Of a stretch of 64,000 bases of DNA, positions 1 through 12,121 are shown in pieces. The translations under genes and the position numbers were made by a program. Source of the DNA: Volvox africanus (Eukaryota > Chlorophyta > Chlorophyceae > Chlamydomonadales > Volvocaceae); the NCBI GenBank assembly GCA_030268105.1, contig BSDZ01000079.1:5044001-5108000 (forward strand), written 5' to 3'. Each line of letters begins with the position of its first letter. The stretch's first letter is position 1. A model generated the notes under the pieces. That model was not told where the DNA came from and made no database searches. It saw only the letters and a list, made by a program, of their open reading frames with translations.

Positions 1-2355
1 CGGCTCCATGAGTTCGGGGAAGAGAGCCGTCAGGCGAGCCTGCATTGGGCCCAGTGGGAACTTGTCGTACAGTGGAGACAGGAACACAGAAACCCTCGGG
101 ACACAGAACCCCAGAGGTGCTGCTTAATAACTAGAAGCTGTAAATTACCTCATTACTGGATCCTGGATCCCGGACGAATCCAACTCAAATTGTGAATGTG
201 GAGTCCCTTATTGCACCCGCTTACCGCTGCCGTACCCCTCCTTACCATGCAGTCGCGTGCTACCTTCTGTTTGTACTCGTCCTCTTACAACGTATGTTCC
301 GTAAAATTTCCATACAAGCCGTATTTCCGTACTTTTTATTTATTCACACAAGAGATATATGTCCCATAAAAAATACACACGCACACAAACATTTTCGATG
401 TACCTTTTGCGCGGTGGCGGCTTGCGCGATGTCTGTATGCTGCAATTGCGCCAGCCTCGGTCCCTCCCAGCACATTGGCAACGTCAACTGCTCGGGCGCC
501 GGCAACAGCTCGTCGCAATAGCGCTGCCAGAACTCCCCGCCGTCCCCTGCGGCAGGTGGCCAGCCAAGCAAGGGCACTTCACCGAGAGGAAATGGACAAG
601 GAGGGCGCGTGCGCACCATCTAGGAATCCAGTTACGCACTGGAATTGATATTCCTTCCCGCCCCCAGCCACCAGTATTGGCGGAAAACAGACGGCCCTTG
701 TGTACCTGAAGGGGCCCCCGACATCACCGTCGTTAATGTGGTGACAAGTGGCAGTTTCGGAGCAGAAATATGGCCCTGCTCCAAAAAAGTGGACCGGTGA
801 GAGTGCCGCAGCCACCGTCAAGGCCGCAATCGCTGCCAGCAGTGTTTTCCGGCCGGCCGGCCATCCAGCCGATTGAAATGGCCCCTGTCCCCCTGCCTAA
901 CTACTGCCCCCACTACTGGCCACCCCTTACATATATCATTAAAAAAATCATTACCAGTCGTACAGCCGATCCGGATCACGCTTACGGCGATACGACTGCA
1001 CGGCTGCCATCCAGCTGCCATCCGCCCAACCCCAAGAGGGCAGCAGCAACGCATTCGTCCCAGAATCGGTTTTAGCGTCGTTGGAAAAGCCGTTGAATTA
1101 GTTGGTTGCCAGCTCACCTGCAAGACCATCCACCAGCGCCAGCGCCTGCAGGATGTCCCAGGGGAGCGGGTCGGAACTGCCGGCGGCGCTGCCTCGTAGT
1201 CTTTAGAGAGTGTATCCATGAGGTGAGAAGATAAGTGGCAGGAGTTCGGATTTTAGGATGAGTTGCGGTCAACACGGACGAGGTCCTCAGGTGACAGGAC
1301 AGGGATAATGACACGGTGGGCAGGAGAGAGGTAGGGACGGGGGAAGGTGGAAAGCTGCCGCGTGGATAGGTGCGGCAGGTGAGGTGAGGCACAATACCGC
1401 TGGAGGCGGTGAGGGAAGAGAGGGGGTGAGGGAAGAGAGGGGGTGAGGGAAGCAGATGGCTCGGAGCGTTATCGCTTTCTGGGTTTAACAAGCAGGATGT
1501 GAATGACGTCAGGTTTCTGTTGCCTGTGGTCGTGTATGATAAGAAACGCGACGTTGGTTAGGTTATCAGGTTATTGGGTGGTTAGGTGGAAAATTTTGAA
1601 GTTCCGATAAGGTAGACATACCGCAACTATAGCTGCCAGGAGGATGCCTAAGAGAGAATGCTGCGAATTGTACTGCAAAATATCACAACCTCCTTGAACA
1701 CGAGCGTTCGCGCAACGAACAGACAATCGCGTCATGGCGTAAATGACATCTCTCCCACAAAAATGCGAGGGGTTACGAATTCAGGGTAGGATCTTATCTA
1801 TCTAGTCCAATGTCGTACGTGTGCAGCTTAGAAAGACCTGCAGAGACACTGCCGTACTGCATGTCAGATGTGAAGGACATAAAGCGTGCAAAAGTGGGTT
1901 GATCACAACGCATCACTAATAGGTATGTTATGAAATTGTCTAGTGATATAGATATCGAGTGCATGACCTCATTGCGTGCTTGGACCGGCACTCAGGCTTC
2001 AACTGGAGCAGTTGGATTACGGCAGGCGAAGTCCACTGAGCTATTCCTCTCATGAATTTTGAAAAATAATTAAATGGAATTTTTCCTACCTGGGCCACCC
2101 CGCGGAAGCCGGCAGGCGCAGGCCTGTATTGTAGTCGAGCACGAATGCGGCTGTGGTGGGCACGCGCATCAGCACGTCACCCTTCGCGACTTGGTCAGAC
2201 GTCACAAGGCCCATTGAAGTGTGTGTGCTTCTGCATACACGCAAATTTGTCTGCACCTTTGCCTGGACGGCAAGCTCTTGAAATGTCTGCGCTGCTCGGA
2301 CAACATTTTCGCTTACAGCACTACACCTAGCGGTATGAAGAGTGCGCACCGCCAT
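1..2355 (-). CDS. SET-domain protein, Rubisco LSMT/SETD-like (N-terminal part, partial)
   Basis: Exons read 2355-2090, 1200-1118, 546-404 and 39-1, where the gene leaves the window. Phases track across all junctions (2, 1, 0). The start is the ATG at 2355. About 40 Ala/Arg/Ser/Val-rich residues follow and could be an organelle transit peptide (inference). The segment GLVTSDQVAKGDVLMRVP is the usual opening of the SET fold in the LSMT/SETD3/SETD6 class. It is followed by DPLPWDILQALALVDGLAG, then an exon with FWQRYCDELLP and a P-x2-W-x4-L-x2-LQ pattern, and finally LTALFPEL. These match the first half of the SET domain and its iSET insert. The catalytic NHS region and the substrate-binding domain would lie beyond the left edge, so the substrate is unknown. 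Family known: protein lysine (or histidine) methyltransferases. One acceptor is AAAG rather than CAG. Confidence 0.75.
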
Positions 2356-3044
2356 GTTATGGTTATTAATTAATTTTTATTGTTCCAGCGGAATTAGGAT
2401 GGATTCATTGGCTTCGTGGGGACGTAAGGGATGTACTGCCTTGTGTAACAATCCCAAGGAGGTTTTATGCAGATGTCTGATCCTTAGCACATAGATATCA
2501 CATACAAAAACAGCTGATAGTCATGGGTTTGGTCCTTTGCCCCCTAATGCAGCTATTCCTTGCAGCAGTTGATGACGGTATATAGCAAGTACGTCAGGAA
2601 GGACTTTCAATGAAACATTCCCTTTCCATATAATCGACTTACATGCATCCAACCGAAGTAGTCCTGCGCGCGCGCTGATAGCAGTCTTATCAGCTTGACC
2701 CTATGAGGCGACTATTGCTGGCGAGGCTGCATCCTGAAGAAGTGGGGTCTTTGCACAACACAGGTGTGGGAATGGCTTGTCGTTAGCTTGCGCGCAAGTC
2801 TGGAAACATCTACCCACTTTCGGTGGACCATCCCGGCGTTCATGCAAGCGCTGACAAAGTATATAATAGCTGTTTTTGTAATGTATGTTCAGGTCATCAA
2901 TCGGACGGTGACTCTGCTGTTCTTAATTTTTTCGTATACGTTCTCGTTCTCCCTGGCACGCTGGCAACTTGCGCGTCGTGGTCCAGGCTCTGGCGTTGGC
3001 GCTCGCGTCGTTGGCATTGGGACTGGCGGTGCCGTTGCTTTAAG
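2356..3044. other. Head-to-head intergenic / 5' region between SET gene and kinase gene
   Basis: This stretch separates the SET-gene ATG (2355, minus) from the first recognisable kinase exon (3045, plus). It should hold two divergent promoters and the unresolved 5' exon(s) of the kinase. A frame at 2764-3050 encodes a hydrophobic run (TVTLLFLIFSYTF) that could be a signal or membrane segment of the kinase. It is not in frame with the next exon and lacks a clear start, so I do not call it. No other feature seen. Confidence 0.4.
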
Positions 3045-4190
3045 TCTTCTGAGGATGCGCAGGATGCTCAGAATACTCGGAACTCTTTTCCCCAGCCATC
3101 TACGCGCTCCAGCAATGGCGCCGCGACGTCCGCAAGCCAGGGCAGCACATCCCAGAACGACACACGTGATGCGACCCAGCTTTCTACCACGACCACAGAT
3201 GGGCCTATGCACTCAGCAAAGCCGGGTCAGCCTGCCAATCAGGTCTCCTTGCCAACTCGTATGGTGGGCGACATAGGTCACCGCACCGACACTCCAAAGG
3301 CTGCGCCAGGACCGTCGTACGAAAGTGACGACGACGAAGGTGGTAGACTAGGTACTGCTGAGGGGCGCCTCAATGATATCACCCGCTCCGTCAAAAGTCA
3401 TGCGAATGCAGCAGGTTTGGGTTCGCAAGACGAAGCAGCGCGACGGCAAGCTGAGGATGCCGCGAATCGCCTGGCGGCGGAACGTAGCCTACTGCCGCAC
3501 GATGACGCCAAGGTACGGCAGTATCCGTCCGGCATTTCCGCGGCGTCCGTATCGTGCTGTACCGTACCTGTACCGTCCGTACCGTCCGTACCGTGCTGTA
3601 TTAGATTTGGCAAAAGATGCTGCAACCAGAGTTCAGCGGGTACGATTGTATCCGTCCATTGTATCTCCGTCCTGATTTCCTGGTTCCTCTAATTGTTGCG
3701 ATATTTACTGGGATGTATTCCTTGCATTTGGCTAGGAGTGAAAGGTCCGGGGAGCATCCTGCGTCCCTTCCCCCTGCCAAAGTAAAAGTCATAAGCACAT
3801 CGATTTCATCCGTTTCCATGAGGAAGAAGGCAAGAGAAGGAAAGAGGGAAGGACTCAATCCTGATTATTAGCCACCTTGGTCCCGTGTCTTCGTCAGGGG
3901 ACGGTCGTGACGGCGTCAGGCGAGGGCTTCAGCGGCCCGCCAGCCATAGCACCCGCCGATATCAATATGCCGCAATTGCCGACGGCGTCGCCCGGAATGC
4001 TGGCGCCCGCGGCGGCCCCGGAAATGCAACCAGCCGCGGGGGGTGAAGCGTGTGGGGCAACACAGCCAATGGCCGCATGTGATATTGACCTGGACATAGA
4101 CCTTGCTAGAGGCGATTTGAAAGTCGATTACAGTCCGAGGGGCCTCCTGGGCCAAGGAGGGTTTGCCGCAGTTTACAAGGGACGCTACAA
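3045..4190 (+). CDS. Kinase N-terminal disordered exons
   Basis: Exon 3045-3512 (acceptor TTTAAG, donor AAG|GTACGG) and exon 3898-4190 (acceptor GTCAG, donor AA|GTAGGT). The first encodes a polar stretch opening [15 protein letters not shown], with QSTT/SD-rich segments and an acidic YESDDDEGG patch. The second has Pro/Ala-rich sequence leading into an acidic [17 protein letters not shown] and the Gly loop. The bias suggests a flexible regulatory region rich in possible phosphosites (inference). The 5' boundary of the first exon is the weakest call of this gene. Confidence 0.6.
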
Positions 4191-7100
4191 GTAGGTACTA
4201 TGCTTCTGTCCCAGCTTCATCCGTTCCAATCGGGCGTTTTGGTCTCGCCTGAATTCGAGGCGGGGAGATGAATGGCTCAGGATGATCCTACGCGGAAGAG
4301 GCATAGGAAAATAGCAAGGGAAGGGAAATGTGAAGCGGGAGATCTCTGCCCGGGAGGCCTTGCGGACAATCGTCACTTCCTCTTCCTCTTTCGCCACTTT
4401 TCGAGCAGCGTGCCTGCACCTGACGATACCGTGCGAAGGATGCGAAGGATGAAGGAGTCCTCAGGAGTTCCTTCCAATTATACGATGCCGATGTATTGAC
4501 CTATTGGAGGGTCCTTCACGAATTATCTGCTTGACTTGTTGTTGTTGTTGTTGTTATTGTTATTGATATTGCGGTCAGTCCTCCATCTAGCCTAACGTCC
4601 AGCCCTTCACTTCTTCGGTGTCCTCAGCTACTCGATGGAGTATCGCCCCGAGCGGTCTCTCATCTGCATGCGGGCACGTCTTCCTGCACCGACCCCCTCT
4701 TAAAAATAAAAAACGCAAACCCGCGACAGCGCTGGCTTTGTCCCCTCATGCATCTAAAGCGTGCCTGATCACCTAAGCATCTAAGTACCACGCCCGCGGC
4801 GCTGTCCAAACCCCAAACCCCGATTTCGTTTGTATTCCTGGTGCGTGACGTCGCCTCGGTCTACATACGGCTGCAGGGGTCAACGCGTTGCGGTGAAAAT
4901 GATAAAGAAGACCGCCGGATCGAGTCTTACAGATTTGCAGGTGCGAAGAACCGCCTTTCTTTCTCTTGCGGAGAACCATGCAATAATTAGGCAATTGTAA
5001 TCTAGCAGTGGCAACGACAATTGCTTCTCAGAACGGGAGGGGGAGGAAGGAAGAACGGATTGTGAACTTTGATGGCGCGGAATGGATGGCCCTAGGGTGA
5101 TGAGCTAACCGGGCATGTGCAACGGGAGAGTTGCTGAGGCTTGGATGTATCTTAATAGCTTCCACATCACTTATTACTTTTTAGGTCGCCCCTCATAATA
5201 ATAATAATTATTATTATTATCATTATTATCATAATAATAATACAATAATAAAATAATATAATAGGAATCTTCGTATAAGCGTTTATATATACCTCGGAAA
5301 ACGCAGTAGTGGTTGGGGGTGTGTCTGGCGGTGACGGGTCTCTCTGTCTGTCTGTTTGTCTGTTTACCTGCTTGTGTAAATCGCTTAAACATGTCATGTG
5401 TCGGTCGTGTGCTCCTCATGGTGCAGGAGGACATGAATGCGCTGATGCACGAGCTGCACATTCTCCGGCAGGTGCGTCAGAGGTGGGACGAGTCTCCTCT
5501 TCATAGTGCCTGGCCTGCCTCTTGCCGCTGGCCCTAGGGGCCGTATCATGTATGACGTGTGAAACCCACGCTAAACAATGGGGAACGATGGGGGCAATCT
5601 GCATTCTCGTCACCGTCCGTCGTCCACTCCCTCACACTACTTCCCTCCATCACACTCCCTCACACTACTTCCCTCCATCACACTCCCTCACACTTTATTC
5701 TCTTACGTTCCGTCTGGTGCCATACAGGTCAACCATCCGAACATCGTGACGTTGTACGGCGGTTGTCTGAAGCCCCCTCGCATTTTTTTAGTAGAGGAGC
5801 GGATGGAGGTAAGTTTTGATCGAAAGTTGTTGCACTTTTACTACTTACAACAGTTTTCTTTTCGCAAGGGACAAGGGCCGTCGTATACCCTTCAGTCCTA
5901 CACGAAGCAAGGTCATGTCACCCGATTCCAAATAGTTGATGGATTCCCGCCTAACGATGATGATGAAAACCATCATCTTTGCCGTCGTCGTCAGCTTTGA
6001 GGATTCCATCTTGTCACTCCTGTGATCCCGATTCATTCAAATCGGATTTTGTCGTACGTCGTTCGTACATATGCAGGGAACTCTCGATTTCTACGTGCAT
6101 CAGGTTCGAAAGCACGATGCACTGAGTGTACGGGAGGTCGTATACTTCGCACTGGACATCGCCTGCGGACTGTCGTACCTGCATCCCAGGTACGAAATGA
6201 ACCGGCCATCATCATTGAGCAGCAGTAGGTCATGGTGATGGTGGCTCGGGAACACGCACATGGGCGCCGGTGCGGGGATAGAGGTAGTTACGAAGAGCAA
6301 GACATTATTTTACGTACACCAATTCCCTACGTGATTATGATGAAACAATATATTTATATTCATTTGTTATTCGTGTGTTTAGGTTCATTATATAATAGAG
6401 AAAAACAAAGAGAGGCACATGTGGCTTGGACAACATGTTACGTTTTACCCTACGACGCTGCGACGGAAAACCCAGCATGTGCCCTCACCCTCTCCCCCGG
6501 GCAGGATTGTGCACCGCGATCTGAAGCCCGCCAACGTTCTGCTCAGCCACGAGGGACGATGTAAAATCTCGGACTTCGGCTTGGCACGGTGAGGGAGTTT
6601 CGAGGGAGCTGTAATTTTCTCTTATTACGGATTCCTTCAGTAACACGCACGACGACCGAGCTAGTTTACTAACATAGCTTGGTGACGATGATGATTGCAA
6701 GTTTATGGAACTCGTTTTGTGAACTTGTAAGGCCCGGAACGAGCCAGGAGGGCTTCACGGACCGCAAAACTCTCCAGACCTACAACATCAAAAAAACCTA
6801 AAAAGAGAAAAAAACGTCAAAATAGTATTTGGATTTGGACTAATACACTAAGGAAAGAGAAAAAGCGGTATTACGAGACGTTATCCCATCTTGCCTGACC
6901 GAGTCCCTCTCACACGTCGAGTTTCATGAAGCGCCTTGGCCAGTCTACACTGAAAACCCACATGACCGCAGCCATATCTCATCTCTTGTCTTATGCTCTC
7001 ATAAGCTGAGCATTTGATTAAAGCATGATATGCATCCTCTGTCGCTCCACTCATACACATAGGGCAGTGACGAACAATCATATCAGTATATGATTTTGGC

Positions 7101-7534
7101 GTTTGTTGCATGCGTGTCGTACATACGGGCGTACGGATATGTGTCGTACATTTCCAACAACACGGGCGTGTGTCGTCACAGAGCAATCGCCATCCCAATG
7201 GTGTGATGGCATTGTATATCTCGAATGTTCGACTTCGTTTCGTTATGACGGTCTTTTATTTGACGATACGGTCCCGCGTCCCTCAACTTCCCGGATTGGG
7301 GTGTGTGGATGGGGTGGTCGATCATTTCTGAACGTATGCATGCAGTACCAAGATCAAAGAGTACCTGAGCACGAAGAATTTGGACGCGGGCACTACAGCT
7401 TACATTGCTCCCGAGTGCTTCATGTCCATGGACAACCCTGACATGCACGACCTGCGAAGATCCGTCACAGACCGCACTGACATCTACGCACTCGGTAGGC
7501 TCTGTCGTGCATGTGTGTGCGCCTGTATGTATGA

Positions 7535-7600
<66 letters not shown>

Positions 7601-10600
7601 ATCGATATATCAATCTACCTGCCTACCACAAGTACCTGCTTGATAAAAAATTAGAGGATTTAATTGGTCCTCAGGTTCATGACCAAATACAAATCTTGAT
7701 TAATTCCGTACATAAGTAGCTCTTGTACGCCTGGCACCAAGCCCAGCCAGCGAAACCCGGCCGGCACCTACTTTCCTTGCAAAGTTTCAGGTAATTATTC
7801 TACCTAGGTGCCATAGTTCAGCGTACCTAGGCGTCAGCTCTGCAAATTTTAGTAAATTTTAGCAGGATATGACGTCGATTCTTTTGTTATTACCGACAGT
7901 ACCTACTGACTACTACACTCCGTTTTCCGAATCTATCTAATTCTCCGAATCTGGTAACAAAGCTTATATGTGGTAGTTCTTTAAATGTAAATATTTTCCC
8001 TGGTAATAATATTATATTAGTAAATACGGACGCGTATCCTTATATGGACTAGGAATATAATAATAATCAATATTATGTACGTGGTAAACTTGCCTGCAAT
8101 AAGGCCTTGGAAATCGTTATTGTTAGGCTTGGCTCTCAAACATGGAACACTTTGTGTTTTGGCCAACCTTATCATTACAAATATGTCAACTGCGAGAATT
8201 TCATTGATTATTGAATAATTTCATGATTGTGGTAAGGCAATATCACTGCTTCATCATGTTCTGCGGGTTATTATTGCCCCAAATGTCGTGGTGTGTGACA
8301 GGCATCATCATGTGGGAGATGCTGGCGGGGAAACGTCCTTGGCAGGGGCTCAAACCTCTGCTTGTTGCCTACCAGGTGGGGCGGGTCGGTCGGCTGCAAG
8401 ACATTTATTTGTCTTTTTCTTACCTGGCTCTGGTAGACGATGTCATTACGTAAATCTGGAAGCTACTTGTATCATGCTCGCGAGTTAACGTCAGGATTAG
8501 ACATCCTCATCATATATCATGATATTCTGGGCAAAAGCTCCGGTTGTGAATATGGATGGACCTTCACCAGCCAGTGAACTAAACCCAGCTAGCTGTCAGG
8601 AATATATGTATATACATATATGTGTGTATTTGTATATGATGGGCGGACAGGTTTCCTTCTGCAAATAAATGATATTCTATATTTGGTGTTCCAGGCAAGT
8701 AAGGGCGGCTTATGTATATATATGTATATTTATAATGTAACCCTGTAAACCACATATATATATACACACACACACACACACACCAGAAAGCCTTGACTCC
8801 CGTCCATCATTTTCTTCAAATGCATAACGAGTAGGCTCACCCACAGCTGTACACATACGTTTATGCAGGTGGCATACCGCAGCCTTCGGCCGCCTTTATT
8901 TGAGCTGGGGCCCCGCTGTCCCCCCAAGCTTCGACAGCTCATTGAGGAATGCTGGTGTCAGGAATCAAAACAGAGACCTAGCAGTCAACAGGTAAATAAA
9001 ATACATCACAATGATTTCCGGGCAGTGATTACTGCCATCTAATTAACCCTGAAAGCGGGTGTGTAGATCATGACTGATCATGACCGAGCGATTACCTTTG
9101 CCCTGCATTCCTTATTTTGTTATATAAACCGCCTACTTGCTTGCAGCAAAGGCCTGATCAGAAGATGCCCCCCGGATAGTCATTTAGGATAATGGGTGAG
9201 AATAAACAACAATTGGGAATTTATGTAATAGGTAGGTAGATAGATAGATATTACCTAGATTCGTAGGTGGGTGTAGATAGATACAACTATAATACGAGTA
9301 GGATACAACTTAACCCCCCCCAGATGAGGGGCTTCCTGGTGTCCCACTTCCCAGGGGTGCTGCCACCTTCCTGTCTAGTTGGTTCTGTGCTGCCACAGTC
9401 GGGTTTGGAGTAGGACTGACTGATGGGGCTTGCCACTCCCCACCAAGCCTGGCTTGTATAGTATCCTGGGGTATCTATGGGTAGTGTCCAGGATTGGACC
9501 GCATATGGTCATCTTCCGATTGGGCCTTTGTAGGCGGACACAAGAGGTACAACAGCATGCGCCCCCTAGTTAATGAATGAATGGGCTTGCAGCACTACGA
9601 CAGTGCCAATTCGTATTCCGAAGATGACATGTTGTTAATATATGGTTTATATGTTGGATGCGCATGTGTCTGCACCCATGACATCTATTTATCCACCAAG
9701 TAACTCGCTTGCTACCTGTCCATGTTACGATGATACTCACAGCAGTACACGCTACACAGCCAATATCAAACTTGTTGCATGCCTCTCACTGATGAACAAA
9801 ACTCCACGTAGAGTAAAGCTTGCACAATGGGAAGTGTACCTAGCTTAGGTACAAGGAGTCGAAGACAGCAGACGAGTTGGAAGTGAGTAGATTACAATCT
9901 TATTGCAGAATGAATTGCGTAGGCTATCAGATCCAAAGTCTCATCCTCTAACCAGAAACTATATGCTAATAGAAGATAGTAGTAAAGGGATGACTTGAGA
10001 GCTTGATGACTTGATGATTGGACAGGCTGCAATGAGCATTAATACCCACATTTCGGCCAGCCGTACACGTCCACAGAGATTTATGTATCTCGTCCAATAG
10101 GAGGACATAGCACTCTGATCCACAGCAAGGATTCTTGTAGAAAAGCCATTAGTATCGTGCTGGTTGTTGGAATCTAAAGATTTTAGGGTATGATGATGTA
10201 TAGCTTGCATGATATGAGGGTTTGGTTGTGTAATTGAAAATAAAAATTGACGAAAATAATGTAGCAGAATGTTGTGCGTAGCACCACTCTGCAATGTTTT
10301 ATCATTTTGTGACTTGCGGAAGACACTCTTTTGCATCTTTTTGGTATCATTCCTCTGCGGGATGGCCTATGTGGCCGTTGTTGTATTGCAAAGCATAAGT
10401 TGCCATCGTCCCATGACAAAGTGAATGGCACTTTGCATGCTTACCTAAGTGCAATGTTGTGGTGCTTCATGTATTATGATACATATGTGTTATGACAAAT
10501 ATGATAATACATAACGGGAATGGAACCCGGACACATATGAAACTACATGATCTTGAGCGAATATGCTCATTATCGTCGTATTTGAGTGATGTAGGTTGTC

Positions 10601-12121
10601 GGTTGCCATATGCGCACGCGTGCTAATGATAAATATCTATATATATTGTCCAATAAAGCATACTCACATATTACTCTACACATGAGTTGCTGGAAGTCGC
10701 TGCCGAACTTGCCCAATGGCATGAATGAGGTGACTCACTATGCATGAATCTATGCCCGTGCACAGATTATAATATTGCACGCAATAAGAGGCATTGCACT
10801 GATGCAATGAAGGCCTGTCCTGAACAATCCTTGCTGTGGACCAGAGTGGTATGTCCTATTGGACGAGATATGTAAATCTCTGGGGATGTGTACTGCAAGC
10901 CGAAATGTGAGTATTTAATTCTTATCGCAGCCTATCTAACCATCAAGTCATCAAGCTCTCAAGTCATCCCTCGACTACTATCTTCTCTAAGCATGAGCAT
11001 CAAGTTTCTGGTTAGAGGATGAGACTTTGCATCTGATAGCCTACGCACTTCATTCTGCAATAAGATTGTAACCTCCTTGCTTCCAAGTCTTCTGCTGTCT
11101 TTGACTCCTTGTACCTAAGCTAGGTATGCTTCCCATTGTGCAAGCTTTACTCTATCAGGAGTTAATGTTCATCAGTGAGAGGTATACAACATTTTTTATA
11201 ATTATGTGCCCGAGAGCCTGCTGCATGATGGTAGCCATGCATCTTCATGGGCTGTGCATGGGTGTGCTCCGTAATATAGCATATGCACTTCTTCGGGGTA
11301 GTGTTGCACACACGAGGATGTTTACAACACGAGGGCGATTCATTTAAGTTAACAAGCAAAGATATGTATTAATGCAGGTGGTGGACCGGTTGCTGGACAT
11401 CCTGAATGAACTGCCGCCAGAGCTGGTGAGGCATACATACATGGGATGTTTGTGTTACCTGCCATGGTGTTTCCGCAATGATAAGCTACCACTACAGAAG
11501 AAGTGGTACAATTGGGCTGTGGGCTCTCCTTTATGTTCTCGTTCGTAGTTGGGAAGGGAAAAGCTGCAATCGTCCGTCCATGCATGCCGAGTTGCCAATT
11601 CTAGTCATTTCTTGCTGCTGTCAATTTGGGAAGTAAGTGGCATTACCCGAAATGTCTTGCTTTGCCCGGCATGCATGCATACCGCTGCACAACCCACAAA
11701 CTTCTCCATCCTGTTCTCCTCTCCATCCTCCTGCTGTATAAGGAATAAGCTTTGATAAGAAAGCTACAAAAGAGAGGGGTTCCCTTGCTTCGCATCCCTG
11801 AATAGAACAGCTTTTTGACCTAGGTAGCTTATGTTGTTGCCCATCAAGCCATACACACACACACATATATATATATGTATATATATATATATATGGGTAT
11901 TTTTCTTTCTGAGTTGGGCTCTTGTTTCTTGGTCGATACTCATCCGCCATTTTGCCCGGTCCACCCGTTTGCCATCCTAGGACGACCTGTCCTACCCGCA
12001 ACAACAGGCTCCTGCCCTACCAAGGCAGCAGTTAGCAGCACTACCCGCAGTCGTCACAGTGGTGCAACCTCTTGACGGTGAAGCCATCCTTGCTGCAGCG
12101 CACCTGCCATCCCAGCAATAG
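3045..12121 (+). CDS. Protein kinase, TKL/MAP3K-like, 12 recognised exons
   Basis: Exons: 3045-3512, 3898-4190, 4877-4940, 5427-5471, 5728-5808, 6077-6189, 6505-6588, 7346-7494, 8302-8375, 8869-8991, 11378-11425 and 11981-12121 (TAG). All phases agree. Every hallmark of an active Ser/Thr kinase is present: Gly loop [15 protein letters not shown] lysine, alpha-C Glu in [49 protein letters not shown], and the late CW-x6-RPS motif. About 230 Ser/Thr/Gln/Ala-rich, probably disordered residues precede the domain. A short Gln/Pro/Ala tail ends in QQ. The TKL/MAP3K-like assignment rests on the LYGGCL and APE-region style and is moderate; substrates are unknown. The true start lies upstream of 3045 and a receptor-like form cannot be excluded. 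TGTAA signals at 12387 and 12435 are plausible 3' ends. Confidence 0.85.
5627..5694 (+). repeat. 28-bp tandem repeat (about 2.4 units) before a kinase acceptor
   Basis: Two complete copies (5627-5654, 5655-5682) and a partial third of a C/T-rich unit beginning CTCCCTCACACTACTTCC. It lies 33 bases upstream of the exon starting at 5728, so it extends that intron's pyrimidine tract. Confidence 0.85.
6730..7198 (-). mobile_element. Non-LTR retrotransposon (LINE) 3' remnant in a kinase intron
   Basis: Inside the intron 6589-7345, the minus strand encodes an open frame (7198-6881). It contains CPMC, then HALIKC, giving the pattern C-x2-C-x9-H-x4-C, followed by AYESIRQEM. This is the zinc-knuckle (zf-RVT type) typically found C-terminal to the reverse transcriptase of LINEs. 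The sequence down to about 6730 would be the element's 3' UTR. No reverse transcriptase core is present, so it is 5'-truncated, as LINE copies usually are. The family cannot be named from this piece. It is antisense to the kinase. Confidence 0.6.
7537..7600. repeat. (CTAT)n microsatellite
   Basis: About 16 tandem CTAT units shortly after the donor of the kinase exon 7346-7494. Intronic; no coding role seen. Confidence 0.97.
9300..9590. repeat. Possible LINE/SINE-like tail in kinase intron
   Basis: A G/C-rich island (from about 9315) in an otherwise A/T-rich intron. It ends at 9571-9585 in TTAATGAATGAATGGG. Short AATG-type repeats often terminate non-LTR elements. There is no coding capacity and no second copy in this window, so the call is tentative. 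Confidence 0.25.
9774..11190. mobile_element. Foldback / long-TIR DNA element in the kinase intron
   Basis: The left arm (about 9774-10140) and right arm (about 10826-11190) are diverged inverted copies of each other, about 365 bp each. Matching stretches include the region around TCTCATCCTCTAACCAGAAAC (left) and its complement near 11002-11025, and the TCGTCCAATAGGAGGACATA segment with its complement near 10850. Similarity starts abruptly near 9774/11190. The core (about 685 bp) has no convincing transposase frame, so this looks like a non-autonomous foldback or MITE-like element. It sits inside the intron 8992-11377 and is removed by splicing. Confidence 0.75.

Noticed and set aside
2764..3050. 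Hydrophobic frame as a transmembrane segment of a receptor-type kinase
   Set aside because: It is not in frame with the next kinase exon and no supporting start or donor was found; left as an open possibility only.
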